64,000 bases of DNA from Trebonia sp963777905 (GCA_963777905.1 CAVZSM010000034.1:54584-118583), one strand, 5' to 3'; positions 1 through 8,893 are shown, numbered from the stretch's first letter. Notes: generated from the sequence alone by a model not told the origin. Made by a program: numbers and translations.

Positions 1-70
1 ACTGCATGGCACGCCAGGAGGCGATGTCGTCCGGCCCCAATTCGCCCGGGCGCACAACGGAAACCCGCAT
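1..70 (-). CDS. N-terminus of a GNAT-type acyltransferase (partial)
   Basis: Only the first 23 codons are inside the window. They read MRVSVVRPGELGPDDIASWR and onward, which from memory resembles the opening of CelD/BcsL-like GNAT proteins of actinomycetes, some linked to polysaccharide synthesis. The ATG is at 70 and is preceded by AGGAG with about 9 nt spacing. That ribosome site overlaps the TAG stop of the VOC gene (81-83), so the two minus-strand genes are probably co-transcribed and coupled. The family call rests on a short N-terminal match; the strand and start are well supported. Confidence 0.45.
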   Translation of the reverse strand, partial: MRVSVVRPGELGPDDIASWRAMQ

Positions 71-80
71 TTCGTCACTC

Positions 81-851
81 CTATTTCCAGGGCGGCCTGC
101 CGACCAGGCAGTACTCGTGTCCGGCGGGGTCGGTCAGCACGGTCCAGTACTGGAACGTACCGGTCACCCGCGCGCCGTGGTCGACGTGCCAGGCTACCGC
201 CGCGTCCCGGTCCGTGCAGCCTAGATCGATGTGCCCGCGGACCCGCTGACCGGGCGCCGCCTCCTCCCGCCGCTGCAGCAGGAGCCGGACCGGCATCCCG
301 GTGCCCGCCGGCCCGGTCAGGTAGGCGAACCCCGGCACCGGCGCGGCCTGTGGCGCCTGGCCGGTGAGCGCGGCCCAGAAGGCGCTCTCGCTGGCGAACA
401 GCTCCGGCGGGATGTCCAGGCACAGCGTGTCCACCCGGCTGACCCCGCGGCCATCCACCGCCTGCGGGGCCGGCACAGCACGCTCTCCCTCCCAGCGGAC
501 CAGGCAGAACGTGAACCCGCCGGGACTGTCAGCGACGATCACCTCGCCCGCCTCCCGGTGCCGCACGGTCGCGCCAAGCGCCACCGCCAGGCCGGCCGCC
601 TCATCAAGCGCCTGCAGCGCCCCGCCCGCCGTATCGACGTGCAGGTCGAGGTGGTAACCGCCGTCCCCGGCGAGCACCCGCTGCACCCGCAGATAGGCGT
701 CGCCGGACGGAGGCAGCATGGTGGCGAATTCGCCACCGGGCCCGCGGAACGGCGACAGCCCCGCCCCCGTCACCGCCCGCCAGAACGCGATGCCCGGGCC
801 GAACCCCGCCGCGGGGAAATCCAGGAAGACCGTGAGCCACCGGAACGTCAC
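81..851 (-). CDS. VOC-superfamily protein with two glyoxalase-like domains
   Basis: About 256 aa from a GTG start at 851 (VTFRWLTVFLDFP). Two tandem vicinal-oxygen-chelate modules are visible: roughly residues 1-125 (FLDFP, FWRAVTG, FATMLPPSG, YHLDLHVDT, FTFCLVRW) and 130-256 (DTLCLDIPPELFASESAFWAALTG, HIDLGCTD, WTVLTDPAGHEYCLVGRPPWK). Paired modules usually form one metal or ligand pocket. Substrate is unknown; relatives include glyoxalases, dioxygenases and drug-binding proteins. The reading frame stays open further upstream, but that part overlaps divergent thyX and looks like a shadow. The gene precedes the GNAT gene at the window edge, apparently in one unit. Confidence 0.75.
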   Translation of the reverse strand: MTFRWLTVFLDFPAAGFGPGIAFWRAVTGAGLSPFRGPGGEFATMLPPSGDAYLRVQRVLAGDGGYHLDLHVDTAGGALQALDEAAGLAVALGATVRHREAGEVIVADSPGGFTFCLVRWEGERAVPAPQAVDGRGVSRVDTLCLDIPPELFASESAFWAALTGQAPQAAPVPGFAYLTGPAGTGMPVRLLLQRREEAAPGQRVRGHIDLGCTDRDAAVAWHVDHGARVTGTFQYWTVLTDPAGHEYCLVGRPPWK

Positions 852-875
852 GCCCTCAAGGTAGTGTGCTGTGCC

Positions 876-1664
876 ATGAGGACGGTAGAGCCCGAGATTT
901 TCCTGGTCGCGCGGCCCCAGATCGACTACCAGGCGATCGCCGCCTACCTGCGCGAAGTCGGCGGGGAACGCTGGCTGGAGCGGCTGGACCGCGACCAGCT
1001 CGACACCGACGCGCAGAACCTCGCCGAGTTCGCTGGCCGGATGTGCTACCGCTCCTGGGAGCCTGGCCTGAACCCGAACGTGAGCCGGATCCGCGAGGAC
1101 CAGGTCCGGTACCTGGAAAACATCCTGCGCAGCGGCCACGGATCGGTCCTCGAGCACATCAACTTCACGTTCGTCCTGCACAACGTCAGTCGCGTATTCA
1201 CCCATGAAACCGTCAGGCACCGCGCTGGAACGGCCATCTCGCAGGAGTCGCTGCGCTTCGTCCGCCTCGACGAGCTGCCCTTCTGGTTCCCCGACTGGGC
1301 GCAGCAAGACCCCGAGCTCATGAAGCGAGCGACCGCCCTGCTGACGGAGATGGAAGCCTTCCAGCAGTGGATGGCCGGGCACTTCCGCCTCGACGACGAC
1401 GGCGTCCCCTTCCACGAGAAGAAGCACAAGACGTCGTTCATGCGCCGCTTCGCGCCGGACGGCGTGGCCACCGGGCTGGTGTGGACCGCGAACATCAGGG
1501 CGCTGCGGCACACCATCGAAATGCGCACCGACGCGGGGGCCGAGGAGGAAATCCGCCTGGTCTTCGGCAAGATCGGGGAGATCATGCGCGCCGAGGCGCC
1601 CGCGCTTTTCAGCGACTACCAGGTGACCGACGGTGCATGGGTGCCAGGCTGGCGGAAGGTCTAG
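876..1664 (+). CDS. thyX: FAD-dependent thymidylate synthase
   Basis: 262 aa from ATG 876. ThyX makes dTMP from dUMP using methylene-tetrahydrofolate, FAD and NADPH. The ThyX signature region reads RHRAGTAISQESLRF, beginning at R114. Further family features are the early ITD/LEH-type segment (GHGSVLEHINFTFVLHNVSRVFTHETVRHR) and a C-terminal RALRHTIEMRTDAGAEEEIR stretch. The textbook motif is RHRx7S; here eight residues separate RHR from S125. The start lies about 24 nt from the divergent VOC start, and GTG 864 is an in-frame alternative. It is a single gene with no folate partner beside it. Confidence 0.9.
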   Translation: MRTVEPEIFLVARPQIDYQAIAAYLREVGGERWLERLDRDQLDTDAQNLAEFAGRMCYRSWEPGLNPNVSRIREDQVRYLENILRSGHGSVLEHINFTFVLHNVSRVFTHETVRHRAGTAISQESLRFVRLDELPFWFPDWAQQDPELMKRATALLTEMEAFQQWMAGHFRLDDDGVPFHEKKHKTSFMRRFAPDGVATGLVWTANIRALRHTIEMRTDAGAEEEIRLVFGKIGEIMRAEAPALFSDYQVTDGAWVPGWRKV

Positions 1665-1850
1665 TTCTCGTCAGGAACCCGGCGGCGAAGAGAAGCCCGT
1701 AGAAATAAGTCATCGCCAGGTCAGAAACCGCTTCAGTCAGGAAGAATGGCGATGGTGCGGGGGCGGGGTTTGTGTTCCCGTCTGACGGTTGCGCACAGTG
1801 TTGCACTCGGTTGCACTCGCGACAGAGCGTTACAAGGCGAGGAGGACTGA

Positions 1851-2639
1851 ATGGGCCGCCCGATCATAGGCATTACCTGCGAGCTGGAGGCGGCCCGCTG
1901 GGGAGACTGGCTTCGTGAGGCCGCGATTTCCCCGGTCAGTTACACCCGGGCCGTGGAGCGGGCCGGGGGAGCGCCCGTGCTGCTGCCCCCGGTGCCGCCG
2001 GATTCGGTGTCCTCCCTCGTTGTCCGCCTTGACGGGCTGCTCTTCACCGGCGGCAGGGACGTCGACCCCGCACTGTACGAGCAGCAGCGGCTGGACGACA
2101 CCGACCTGCCCGAGCACCGCAGGGACAGGTTCGAGCTGCTGCTGATGCGCGCCGCGCTCGAGGCCGGCCTGCCCTTCCTCGCCATCGGCCGCGGGTTGCA
2201 CGTGCTGACCGTCGCGCGCGGCGGCACGCTCACCCAGCACCTGCCCGAGCACCGGCCGGACCGGGCCCGCTACCTGCCGCACGATGTGCACCTGGCCGAC
2301 GACAGCGTGCTCGGCCGCCTGCTCGGCAGCAAGGTCCAGGTGCCCGCCGCGCACCACCAGGCACCGGACCGCCTCGGCGACGGACTGACGGCAACCGGCT
2401 GGTCGCCGGACGACCAGGCGGTGGAGGCTGTGGAAGTCGCCGGGCACGGGTTCGGCGTCGGCGTGCACTGGCACCCCGAGGAAAGCGACGACCTCCGCCT
2501 GCTGACCGCCCTGGTCGAGGCGGCCGGCAAGCCACGCCGCGAACAGGCCAAGCGGGCGGAACCGCAGCAATCCCAGGCGCACCAGCAGCCTAAGCAACCG
2601 TCAGCGCCGAAGCCCAAGGCGGGCACCCGCGCCCGCTGA
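1851..2639 (+). CDS. PuuD-like class I glutamine amidotransferase homologue lacking the nucleophile Cys
   Basis: 262 aa; GAGGAGG ribosome site before ATG 1851. The fold matches gamma-glutamyl-GABA hydrolase / peptidase C26 (IGITCE, LLFTGGRDVDPALY, HWHPEES). The usual nucleophile elbow GICRGMQ reads AIGRGLHV here, placing Gly113 (codon GGC) where Cys is expected; one base separates GGC from TGC. The His and Glu of the triad remain (H208, E210). Residues from about 230 onward are a Lys/Gln/Pro-rich low-complexity tail. As read, it should not hydrolyse gamma-glutamyl bonds by the normal mechanism, so a binding or regulatory role, or recent inactivation, is more likely. Confidence 0.8.
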   Translation: MGRPIIGITCELEAARWGDWLREAAISPVSYTRAVERAGGAPVLLPPVPPDSVSSLVVRLDGLLFTGGRDVDPALYEQQRLDDTDLPEHRRDRFELLLMRAALEAGLPFLAIGRGLHVLTVARGGTLTQHLPEHRPDRARYLPHDVHLADDSVLGRLLGSKVQVPAAHHQAPDRLGDGLTATGWSPDDQAVEAVEVAGHGFGVGVHWHPEESDDLRLLTALVEAAGKPRREQAKRAEPQQSQAHQQPKQPSAPKPKAGTRAR

Positions 2640-2664
2640 GCTGGCCGCCGTCTTGCAGGGCCCG

Positions 2665-3522
2665 CTACAGCGGGGTCGAGTAGCTGGTGAGCCAGTGGGT
2701 GTGCAGCCAGGCGATGGCAGACGTCCACGCGCCGGTTACTTCGAGGACGCCGACGACCACCAGCAAGGCGCCGCCGATCCTGCTGACCAGCCGCGCGTTG
2801 CGGCGGAAGAAGCTGAGCACGTTCACCGCGCGCTGGAAGGCGGCCGCGACGATCAGGAACGGGATGCCGAGGCCGAGCCCGTAGACGAACGCGAGGAACG
2901 CGCCGCGCGCGGCGGTGCCCGACGTCTCGGACAGCGCCAGCACGGCGGTCAGCGTGGGGCCGATGCACGGCGTCCAGCCGAAGCCGAACATCACGCCAAG
3001 CAGCGGCGCCCCGGCCAGCCCGGCCCGCGGCCGCGCCGAGGGCCGGAAGATCCGGCCGGCGAAGCTGAAGCGGTCGAACGCCCCGGCGAACATCAGCCCG
3101 AGCAGGATCGTGATCACCCCGAGGACCTGAGTGAGCCCGGTGTTGTGGGCGCGGAGGAGGTGGCCGAGCCCGCCGAACGCGAGCCCGTAGACCGCGAAGA
3201 CGGCGGAGAACCCGAGGACGAACAGCGCGGTCCCCGCGACGGCCCGTCCGGTGGGCGCCGAACCCGGCGCGTCACTGGTCGTGACCGTGGCGGTCGTGAC
3301 GCCGCCACTGCCCTCCGAGACAGCGACGGCGGCGGTACCGCCGCCCGTGACAGCCGCGCTCTCCGCGGCACCGCCGGCGCCGGACATGCCGGTGATGTAC
3401 GACAGGTAGCCGGGCACCAGCGGCAGGCAGCAGGGGGACAGGAACGTCAACGCGCCGGCCGCCGCGGCGACCGGTATCGCCAGGATCAGCGGCCCCGAGG
3501 AGACCAGGTTCTCGACGCTCAT
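2665..3522 (-). CDS. ccdA: CcdA-like thiol-disulfide membrane protein (DsbD transmembrane family)
   Basis: 285 aa with about six membrane segments. Two half-motifs carry the redox cysteines: FLSPCCLPLVPGYLSY near residue 30 and FGFGWTPCIGPTLTAVL near 170. CcdA passes electrons across the membrane to extracytoplasmic thioredoxins for cytochrome c maturation. A Gly/Ala/Thr/Ser-rich loop (about residues 50-90) is an unusual insertion. The ATG overlaps the TGA of the upstream 149-aa gene (ATGA, 3519-3522), so the two are translationally coupled. No ResA, ResB or ResC gene is in view, so the partner thioredoxin is unknown. Confidence 0.82.
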   Translation of the reverse strand: MSVENLVSSGPLILAIPVAAAAGALTFLSPCCLPLVPGYLSYITGMSGAGGAAESAAVTGGGTAAVAVSEGSGGVTTATVTTSDAPGSAPTGRAVAGTALFVLGFSAVFAVYGLAFGGLGHLLRAHNTGLTQVLGVITILLGLMFAGAFDRFSFAGRIFRPSARPRAGLAGAPLLGVMFGFGWTPCIGPTLTAVLALSETSGTAARGAFLAFVYGLGLGIPFLIVAAAFQRAVNVLSFFRRNARLVSRIGGALLVVVGVLEVTGAWTSAIAWLHTHWLTSYSTPL

Positions 3523-3968
3523 CCCTGCCGCTTGCCGTGCGGAATGATCACCAGGTTGGCGGCGTAGCAGAGCATCGCGACCGCGGTGGCGATCGCCATG
3601 CCGAGCGACGCGCCGTCGGCGCCGTCCTGCGCGAACGACGATCCGGCGCCGCCCGCGGCGAGAATGGCGACGAGTCCGGCGATAGACGTGGCCAGCACCG
3701 CGCCCGACTTCGCCTGAACCGCGCGGAACACCAGCATCGCGGCCACGATGACCAGCAGGATGCCGAGGATCACGTGGATCGCGAGCAGCGGGCTGGAGAA
3801 CAGTCCGACGGACTTCTTCGCGGTCGGGGCCGTGCCGTACAGGTTGTACGCCGTCCCGATGACGAACTGCAGGACCAGCATTGTCAGGGCGCCGAAGCTG
3901 GCCATGCGGACCCGCTCCAGCCGCGTGGCGAGTGCGGACCCCGTTCCGGGTTCGGTCAGCGTTGACAT
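3519..3968 (-). CDS. four-helix membrane protein upstream of ccdA
   Basis: 149 aa, unrecognised. Four hydrophobic segments are visible: ALTMLVLQFVIGTAYNLYG, LLAIHVILGILLVIVAAMLVF, AVLATSIAGLVAILAAGGAG and MAIATAVAMLCYAANLVIIP. A His in segment 2 (AIHVILG) could be a haem or metal ligand, but this is weak. The stop overlaps the ccdA start, so it is probably made with CcdA and may act in the same redox or cytochrome step; this is inference from context. Its ATG lies only 23 bp from the divergent GTG of the glycosyltransferase gene. Confidence 0.7.
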   Translation of the reverse strand: MSTLTEPGTGSALATRLERVRMASFGALTMLVLQFVIGTAYNLYGTAPTAKKSVGLFSSPLLAIHVILGILLVIVAAMLVFRAVQAKSGAVLATSIAGLVAILAAGGAGSSFAQDGADGASLGMAIATAVAMLCYAANLVIIPHGKRQG

Positions 3969-3991
3969 GCCACCACGATATCGTTACCGGT

Positions 3992-5407
3992 GTGAATTCG
4001 GTCGCCGTCGGCCCCCCAGGGACCCGGCTCGTGAAAGCCGGCGCCATCGCGTTCGGCGCGATCCTCGTCAGCTGGGTGATCTTCGACGTCCTCCGCGGCA
4101 AGGCCGGCGCGCTGAACCCGGTGGACCTGACCGTGTACCGCGACGGCGGGCTGATCGTCCGGCACGTCCAGCCGTACTACGACCCACACGCGGGCGCGCC
4201 CCTCTACGACTGGGGCGGGTACAGCTCGCTGGCGCTGAAGTTCACCTACACGCCGTTCGCCGCGATCGTATTCGCGCTGATCTCGTTCATCCCGATGAAG
4301 CCGTTGCTGGTGCTGTCGGTCATCGTGAACATCGCGAGCCTGGTGGCGGCGCTGTGGTTCACGTTCCGCGCCCTCGGCTACGCAGACCGCCGGGTCCGGC
4401 TCGGCGCGACGCTGCTGGCCGCGGCGGTCACGTTCTGGCTGCAGCCGGTGGTGCGGACGATCTACCTGGGCCAGGTCAACCTGATCCTGATGGCGGCGAT
4501 CATCTGGGACTTGACCCAGGTGGAGTTCACCGCGAACGGGAAGCGGCGCTGGTGGGCGGGCGCGGTGACCGGAGTCGCCGCGGGGATCAAGCTGGTGCCG
4601 CTGATCTTCGTCCCGTACCTGCTGCTCACGAAGCGGTTCAGGGAGGCGGCCATGACCGTGGCCGGCTTCCTGGCGACCGTCCTCATCGGGTTCGCGATCC
4701 TGCCGGGCGACTCGTCCAAGTGGTGGCTGCACGGGCTGGTCTTCTCCGACGGCAACAGGACCGGGTTCACCGGCTGGGCAGGCAACCAGTCGCTGCGCGC
4801 GATCATCACGCGGTTCGCCGGATCCATCAACGCCGGCACCAAGCCCTGGCTGGTCGCCGCCTTCGTGGCCGTAGTCCTCGGCATCGTGGCCGCGGCGCTG
4901 CTCTACCGCGCCGGGCACTCCATGGTCGCGCTGCTGACCGTCGCGCTGACCGGGCTGCTCGCCTCGCCGATCAGCTGGGACCACCACTGGGTGTGGGTCG
5001 CCCCCGGCGTGGCGGTCGCGGGCCACTACGCGATCCGCGCCTGGCAGGCCAGGGAGAAGTGGCGGGCCCGCTGGATCGCCGCGCTCGCCGTCGGCATCAT
5101 CGTCGTGTACGGCGCCTGGCCGGACGCGCTGTGGGAGCACGCCCGCAACCTCGGCAAGTTCTCGCTCGGCTTCCTGTGGGCGCAGAAGAACACCAGCCCG
5201 ATCCTGTTCAGCCAGCACGGCGACCAGCCGCAGTACGTCGAGTACCACTGGCATGGCTTCCAGCTGCTGTGGGGCAACATTTACATCCTCGGCGGCATCG
5301 CCCTGCTGCTGATCCTGGTGGGCATCGCGGTCAAGCTCCGCCACGTGGCGCCGGCGCCGCGCAGTGCCGAGCCCTCCGACCTCCCCGCCGAAGTCCCCGC
5401 GACGTAG
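3992..5407 (+). CDS. GT87-family polyprenol-phosphate-dependent membrane glycosyltransferase
   Basis: 471 aa from GTG 3992. Many membrane helices and the GT-C pattern support DUF2029/GT87: an early acidic stretch (NPVDLTVYRDGGLIVRHVQPYYDP), a WLQPVVRTIYLGQVNLILMAAIIWD segment, AGIKLVPLIFVPYLLL and SPISWDHHWVW. Members transfer mannose or arabinose from a polyprenyl-phosphate donor on the outer face of the membrane. TATCGT (3979-3984) fits an actinobacterial -10 box 7 nt before the GTG, so the mRNA may be leaderless. In-frame codons continue upstream but would run into the divergent gene. The acceptor is unknown. Confidence 0.8.
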   Translation: MNSVAVGPPGTRLVKAGAIAFGAILVSWVIFDVLRGKAGALNPVDLTVYRDGGLIVRHVQPYYDPHAGAPLYDWGGYSSLALKFTYTPFAAIVFALISFIPMKPLLVLSVIVNIASLVAALWFTFRALGYADRRVRLGATLLAAAVTFWLQPVVRTIYLGQVNLILMAAIIWDLTQVEFTANGKRRWWAGAVTGVAAGIKLVPLIFVPYLLLTKRFREAAMTVAGFLATVLIGFAILPGDSSKWWLHGLVFSDGNRTGFTGWAGNQSLRAIITRFAGSINAGTKPWLVAAFVAVVLGIVAAALLYRAGHSMVALLTVALTGLLASPISWDHHWVWVAPGVAVAGHYAIRAWQAREKWRARWIAALAVGIIVVYGAWPDALWEHARNLGKFSLGFLWAQKNTSPILFSQHGDQPQYVEYHWHGFQLLWGNIYILGGIALLLILVGIAVKLRHVAPAPRSAEPSDLPAEVPAT

Positions 5408-5417
5408 CCGGTGCCGG

Positions 5418-7109
5418 ATGCGTCGTGCCGTGGCGTTGCCGATCGTGGCGGTGTCGATCGTGGCGGTGTCGATCGCGGCCGCGCCTGCCTTCGCCGCCAC
5501 GCCGGCCCCGCTCAGCGGGACCGCGGACGCGCTCACCCAGTCCGCTAGCGATCCAGGCACCTGGACGACGACCGCTTACCTGAACACCGCGGCGCTGTGC
5601 GCGGAACCGGTCACCTTCGCGCTGCAGCTGACGCCGGCCCCGTCGCCCGGCAAACCGGTGCCAGCGACCCCGGCCGGCAGCGTCACCGCGAACTGCGGCC
5701 CGGGGGAGACGGCGTCGCCGATCACCGCGGTCACGCTCAGCGCCAGCCTCCCCGAAGTGCCGCTGTCCGCAACGCTGGTCGTCACGCCGTCCCCGGTGGC
5801 CGCCGCGTCAGAAGCGCAGCTGGACGTCACCCTGGCCGTGCACCGTCACGTGTCCGTCTATCAGTACCTGGTGATACCGGCCTGCTCCGGCGCCGTGCTC
5901 GCCGCGCTGCTCATCATCGCCACGGTGGCGTTCGGGGTGCCCCGGTCGAGGCGGCCGGCCCGACCGCCGCGGTCCGGACGCCGGAACGCGCACCTGGACA
6001 AGGAGGATTTCTGGCGACGGCCGCTGTACGCGGCCTCCGCGTGGACGTGGGGCGACAGCTGGGTCACGAACATCGCCGCGGTCGGCACGCTCATCGGCAC
6101 CGTGCTCACCGCGTCGAGCGGCGTCGCCGCGCTGCTGCCCGGGGTTGACCAGGGCCGGTTCAGCCTGCTGCTCGCCATGGCGGGCGGCGTATCGGTCATC
6201 GCGCCGCTGATCTTCGCGCTGCTGAACTACCGCTTCAGCAGGCAGAACCCGGCGACCGCCCGGATCATGCAGATCAGCCTGCCAGCGGGGCACGGCGGAT
6301 TCACGGTCACCATGCCCGTCGGCGGCAGCGTCGCCGTGCAGAGCGGCGGCACGCTGGACAGCGGCCAGGCGCTCAGTCCTGGCACCACCCTCGACGTGCC
6401 GGTCAACGGGGAGGTCACGGTGGCCGCGCCGGGAACCGGGCAGCGCGACTCCGTGATCCTGGTGCTGCCGGGCAGCAACGACATCGTGCTGCCGCCGGAG
6501 CAGCGGATCACGCTCAGGCCCGCGATCAGCGTCCCGCCGAGCGCCATCCAGGGCGCCCAGGCAGCCCGGGTCACCCAGGACAGCGCCATCCGGGCGGCGC
6601 GGCCGGGCTTCGCGAGCCGCGTGAAAGCACTCGTGCCCGGCGCAGCGACGGCTGCGACGCCGGCGCCTGCGCCGCCATCCGCCACGACCGTCGCCGCCCT
6701 GACGGTGCCGGACGGGGCCAAGCTCTCGTTCACCGGGCTGGCGGACATCACCTTGCCATCGGGCAGCCGCGTCTCCGCCGTGGGCGAGCCGAAGAACGAG
6801 GTGACGCTGAGCGAAGACCGGACGTTCACCCTGCCGTTCGCCGGCGAGGTCATCTCACAGCTGTGGTCGTTGCTGCTGGCGTCGTGTTTCACGATGTTCG
6901 GCATCGGCGCCGACCTGGCCATCGCCGGCTGGGTGCTCGGCTACGACCTGGCGGCCGCGCCGCTGTGGGCGCGCGCCCTCATCGCGGCCGTCGCCGGCGC
7001 CGCGGCGCTCATCGTCGTCTGGTACGGGGTCTTCGCGATCCGGTCGCTCGCCGACACGCGGGACGGCTCGGTGCTGAGCGGCCGCCAAGACGCCTCCTTC
7101 ATCCTCTGA
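5418..7109 (+). CDS. large secreted/membrane protein of unknown function
   Basis: 563 aa from ATG 5418, chosen because it starts directly with a signal-like segment (MRRAVALPIVAVSIVAVSIAAAPAFA). An extracytoplasmic Thr/Pro-rich domain follows, then a helix near 155-180, two more helices around 220-275, a beta-rich region (about 285-480) with MPVGGSVAVQSGGTLDSG-like turns, and two final helices. No known domain recognised. The hydrophobic core of the signal segment is encoded by a 15-bp tandem repeat (5441-5470). The gene starts 11 bp after the GT87 gene and is probably in its operon; a role in handling the same glycan is speculation. Confidence 0.6.
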   Translation: MRRAVALPIVAVSIVAVSIAAAPAFAATPAPLSGTADALTQSASDPGTWTTTAYLNTAALCAEPVTFALQLTPAPSPGKPVPATPAGSVTANCGPGETASPITAVTLSASLPEVPLSATLVVTPSPVAAASEAQLDVTLAVHRHVSVYQYLVIPACSGAVLAALLIIATVAFGVPRSRRPARPPRSGRRNAHLDKEDFWRRPLYAASAWTWGDSWVTNIAAVGTLIGTVLTASSGVAALLPGVDQGRFSLLLAMAGGVSVIAPLIFALLNYRFSRQNPATARIMQISLPAGHGGFTVTMPVGGSVAVQSGGTLDSGQALSPGTTLDVPVNGEVTVAAPGTGQRDSVILVLPGSNDIVLPPEQRITLRPAISVPPSAIQGAQAARVTQDSAIRAARPGFASRVKALVPGAATAATPAPAPPSATTVAALTVPDGAKLSFTGLADITLPSGSRVSAVGEPKNEVTLSEDRTFTLPFAGEVISQLWSLLLASCFTMFGIGADLAIAGWVLGYDLAAAPLWARALIAAVAGAAALIVVWYGVFAIRSLADTRDGSVLSGRQDASFIL

Positions 7110-7157
7110 CCGGCTTCATCCTCTGACCGGCTTCATCCTCTGACCGGCTTCATCCTG
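7107..7157. repeat. 17-bp tandem repeat (3 copies plus a partial) beginning at a stop codon
   Basis: The unit TGACCGGCTTCATCCTC occurs at 7107-7123, 7124-7140 and 7141-7157 (last base G), with a partial copy before it inside the coding sequence. The first TGA is the stop of the upstream gene. Because 17 is not a multiple of 3, extra copies sit outside the reading frame and only lengthen the spacer before polX. Confidence 0.9.
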
Positions 7158-7177
7158 TAAGCGTTCATACTGGGCTG

Positions 7178-8893
7178 ATGGCGAGCATGAACGAGGCGGT
7201 CGCCGGGCTGCTGCGGGAGTACGCGGAGCTGCTGGCCATCACCGGGGGCGACCCGTTCAGGGCGCGGAACTACGAAAAGGCGGCCAAGGCGGTCGCCGGG
7301 CACCCGGCCGATGTCACCACGATGGCCGAGCCCGCGTTGACAAGCATCCCCGGCGTCGGCAAGTCGATCGCCGCCAAGATCACCGAGTTCAAGCGCACCG
7401 GCACCATCAAGGCCGTTGAGGAGCAGCGGGCCAAGGTACCGCCCGGCGTCCGCGAGCTCACCCGGGTTCCCGGGCTCGGCCCGAAGCGCGCCATGCAGCT
7501 CAGCAGGGAACTGGGCATCGCCACCGTGAGCGACCTGGAAGCCGCCGTGAGCGAGGGCAAGCTGCGGAACATCGCCGGCTTCGGCCCCAAGAGCGAAGAG
7601 CGCATCCTGCGCGGCCTGGCGGTCATGACCACCGACCGGGTGCTGCTCAACGTGGCCCTGAGGACGGCGACGGACATCGTCGGCGCCCTGCGGGACAGCA
7701 CCGAGCACGTCGAGTACGCCGGCTCGCTGCGCCGGTGGCGGGAGACGATCGGCGACGTCGACATCCTCGCCACCGCCGGCGACGACGCGCACGCCGAGCG
7801 GATCATGACCGCGTTCAGGGAGATGTCGGACGAGATCGTCGTGTCCGGCCCGACCAAGACCTCGATCCGCAAGGCCACCAGCGCCGGCACCGGTCTCCAG
7901 GTCGACCTGCGCGTCGTCAGGCCGGAGTGCTACGGCGCCGCGCTGCAGTACTTCACCGGCTCGCAGGCGCACAACGTCGCGGTCCGCCAGGTCGCGATCA
8001 GGGCCGGGCTCAAGCTGTCGGAGTACGGGCTGTTCCGCGGGGACGAGCTGATCGCCAGCGCCACGGAGGACGACGTCTACGTCGCCCTCGGCATGGACTG
8101 GGTGCCGCCGCCGATGCGCGAGGACACCGGGGAAGTCGAAGCGGGGATCAAAAGACAGATACCCGCGCTCGTTCAGGAAAAAGAAATACGCGGCGACCTG
8201 CACACGCACACGAACCTGACCGACGGAGTCGCGTCGCTGGAGGAAATGATCAGGCAGGCGGAGCCCAAGGGGTACGCGTACTACGCGGTCACCGACCACG
8301 CGCCGAACCTGATCATGCAGCGGATGACCGACGAGAAGATGCTGGCGCAGCGAACGCGGCTGGCGGCGCTCGCATCCAGCATGGTCCTGCTGCACGGCAC
8401 CGAGCTGAACATCGCGCCGGACGGCTCGGTGGACTGGGACGAGGACTTCCTGAGCGGGTTCGACATGTGCGTGGCGTCGGTGCACTCGCATTTCGACCAG
8501 GACCGGCGGGCGATGACGAAGCGGTTCATCGTGGCGTGCGAGAACCCGCGCGTGAACATCATCGGCCACCCGCTCACCCGCAAGATCGGCCGCCGCCCGC
8601 CGGTCGACGTGGACCTCGGCGAGCTGTTCAAAGCGTGCGCCCGCACCGGCACCGCGCTCGAGGTCAACGCCTCGCCGGCCCGGCTCGACCTGCCGGGCGA
8701 CTACATCAGGCAGGCCAGGGACGCGGGCGTGAAGTTCGCGATCGACACCGACGCGCACTCGTTCGGCGACCTGGAGAACATGAAGTACGGGGTGGGAACG
8801 GCGCAGCGCGGCTGGCTGACCTCCGGCGACGTGATCAACACCTGGCCGCTGGAGAAGCTGCGGGAATTTCTTCGCAAGGGCCGTGCGTCATAA
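7178..8893 (+). CDS. polX: PolX-type DNA polymerase/PHP exonuclease
   Basis: 571 aa. Order of domains: helix-hairpin-helix DNA binding (SIPGVGKSIAAKI, RVPGLGPKRAMQL, IAGFGPKSEERIL), X-family nucleotidyltransferase (YAGSLRRWRETIGDVDILA supplies the metal aspartates, with LQVDLRVV the third), then a C-terminal PHP domain (GDLHTHTNLTDG, TDHAPN, GTELNI, ASVHSHF, GHPLTRKIGRR, DTDAHS). Bacterial PolX fills short gaps and carries 3'-5' exonuclease and AP-end processing in base-excision repair. CATACT (7166-7171) ends 6 nt before ATG 7178, consistent with a leaderless transcript; ATG 7187 is an alternative. Confidence 0.92.
   Translation: MASMNEAVAGLLREYAELLAITGGDPFRARNYEKAAKAVAGHPADVTTMAEPALTSIPGVGKSIAAKITEFKRTGTIKAVEEQRAKVPPGVRELTRVPGLGPKRAMQLSRELGIATVSDLEAAVSEGKLRNIAGFGPKSEERILRGLAVMTTDRVLLNVALRTATDIVGALRDSTEHVEYAGSLRRWRETIGDVDILATAGDDAHAERIMTAFREMSDEIVVSGPTKTSIRKATSAGTGLQVDLRVVRPECYGAALQYFTGSQAHNVAVRQVAIRAGLKLSEYGLFRGDELIASATEDDVYVALGMDWVPPPMREDTGEVEAGIKRQIPALVQEKEIRGDLHTHTNLTDGVASLEEMIRQAEPKGYAYYAVTDHAPNLIMQRMTDEKMLAQRTRLAALASSMVLLHGTELNIAPDGSVDWDEDFLSGFDMCVASVHSHFDQDRRAMTKRFIVACENPRVNIIGHPLTRKIGRRPPVDVDLGELFKACARTGTALEVNASPARLDLPGDYIRQARDAGVKFAIDTDAHSFGDLENMKYGVGTAQRGWLTSGDVINTWPLEKLREFLRKGRAS

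Noticed and set aside
231..875. Long plus-strand open frame upstream of and in frame with thyX
   Set aside because: It is antisense to the double VOC gene, lacks any recognisable domain, and ThyX homology begins at 876.
1609..1806. Minus-strand frame with a hydrophobic stretch between thyX and the amidotransferase-like gene
   Set aside because: It overlaps the thyX 3' end, has no ribosome site and no similarity that I recognise; likely chance.
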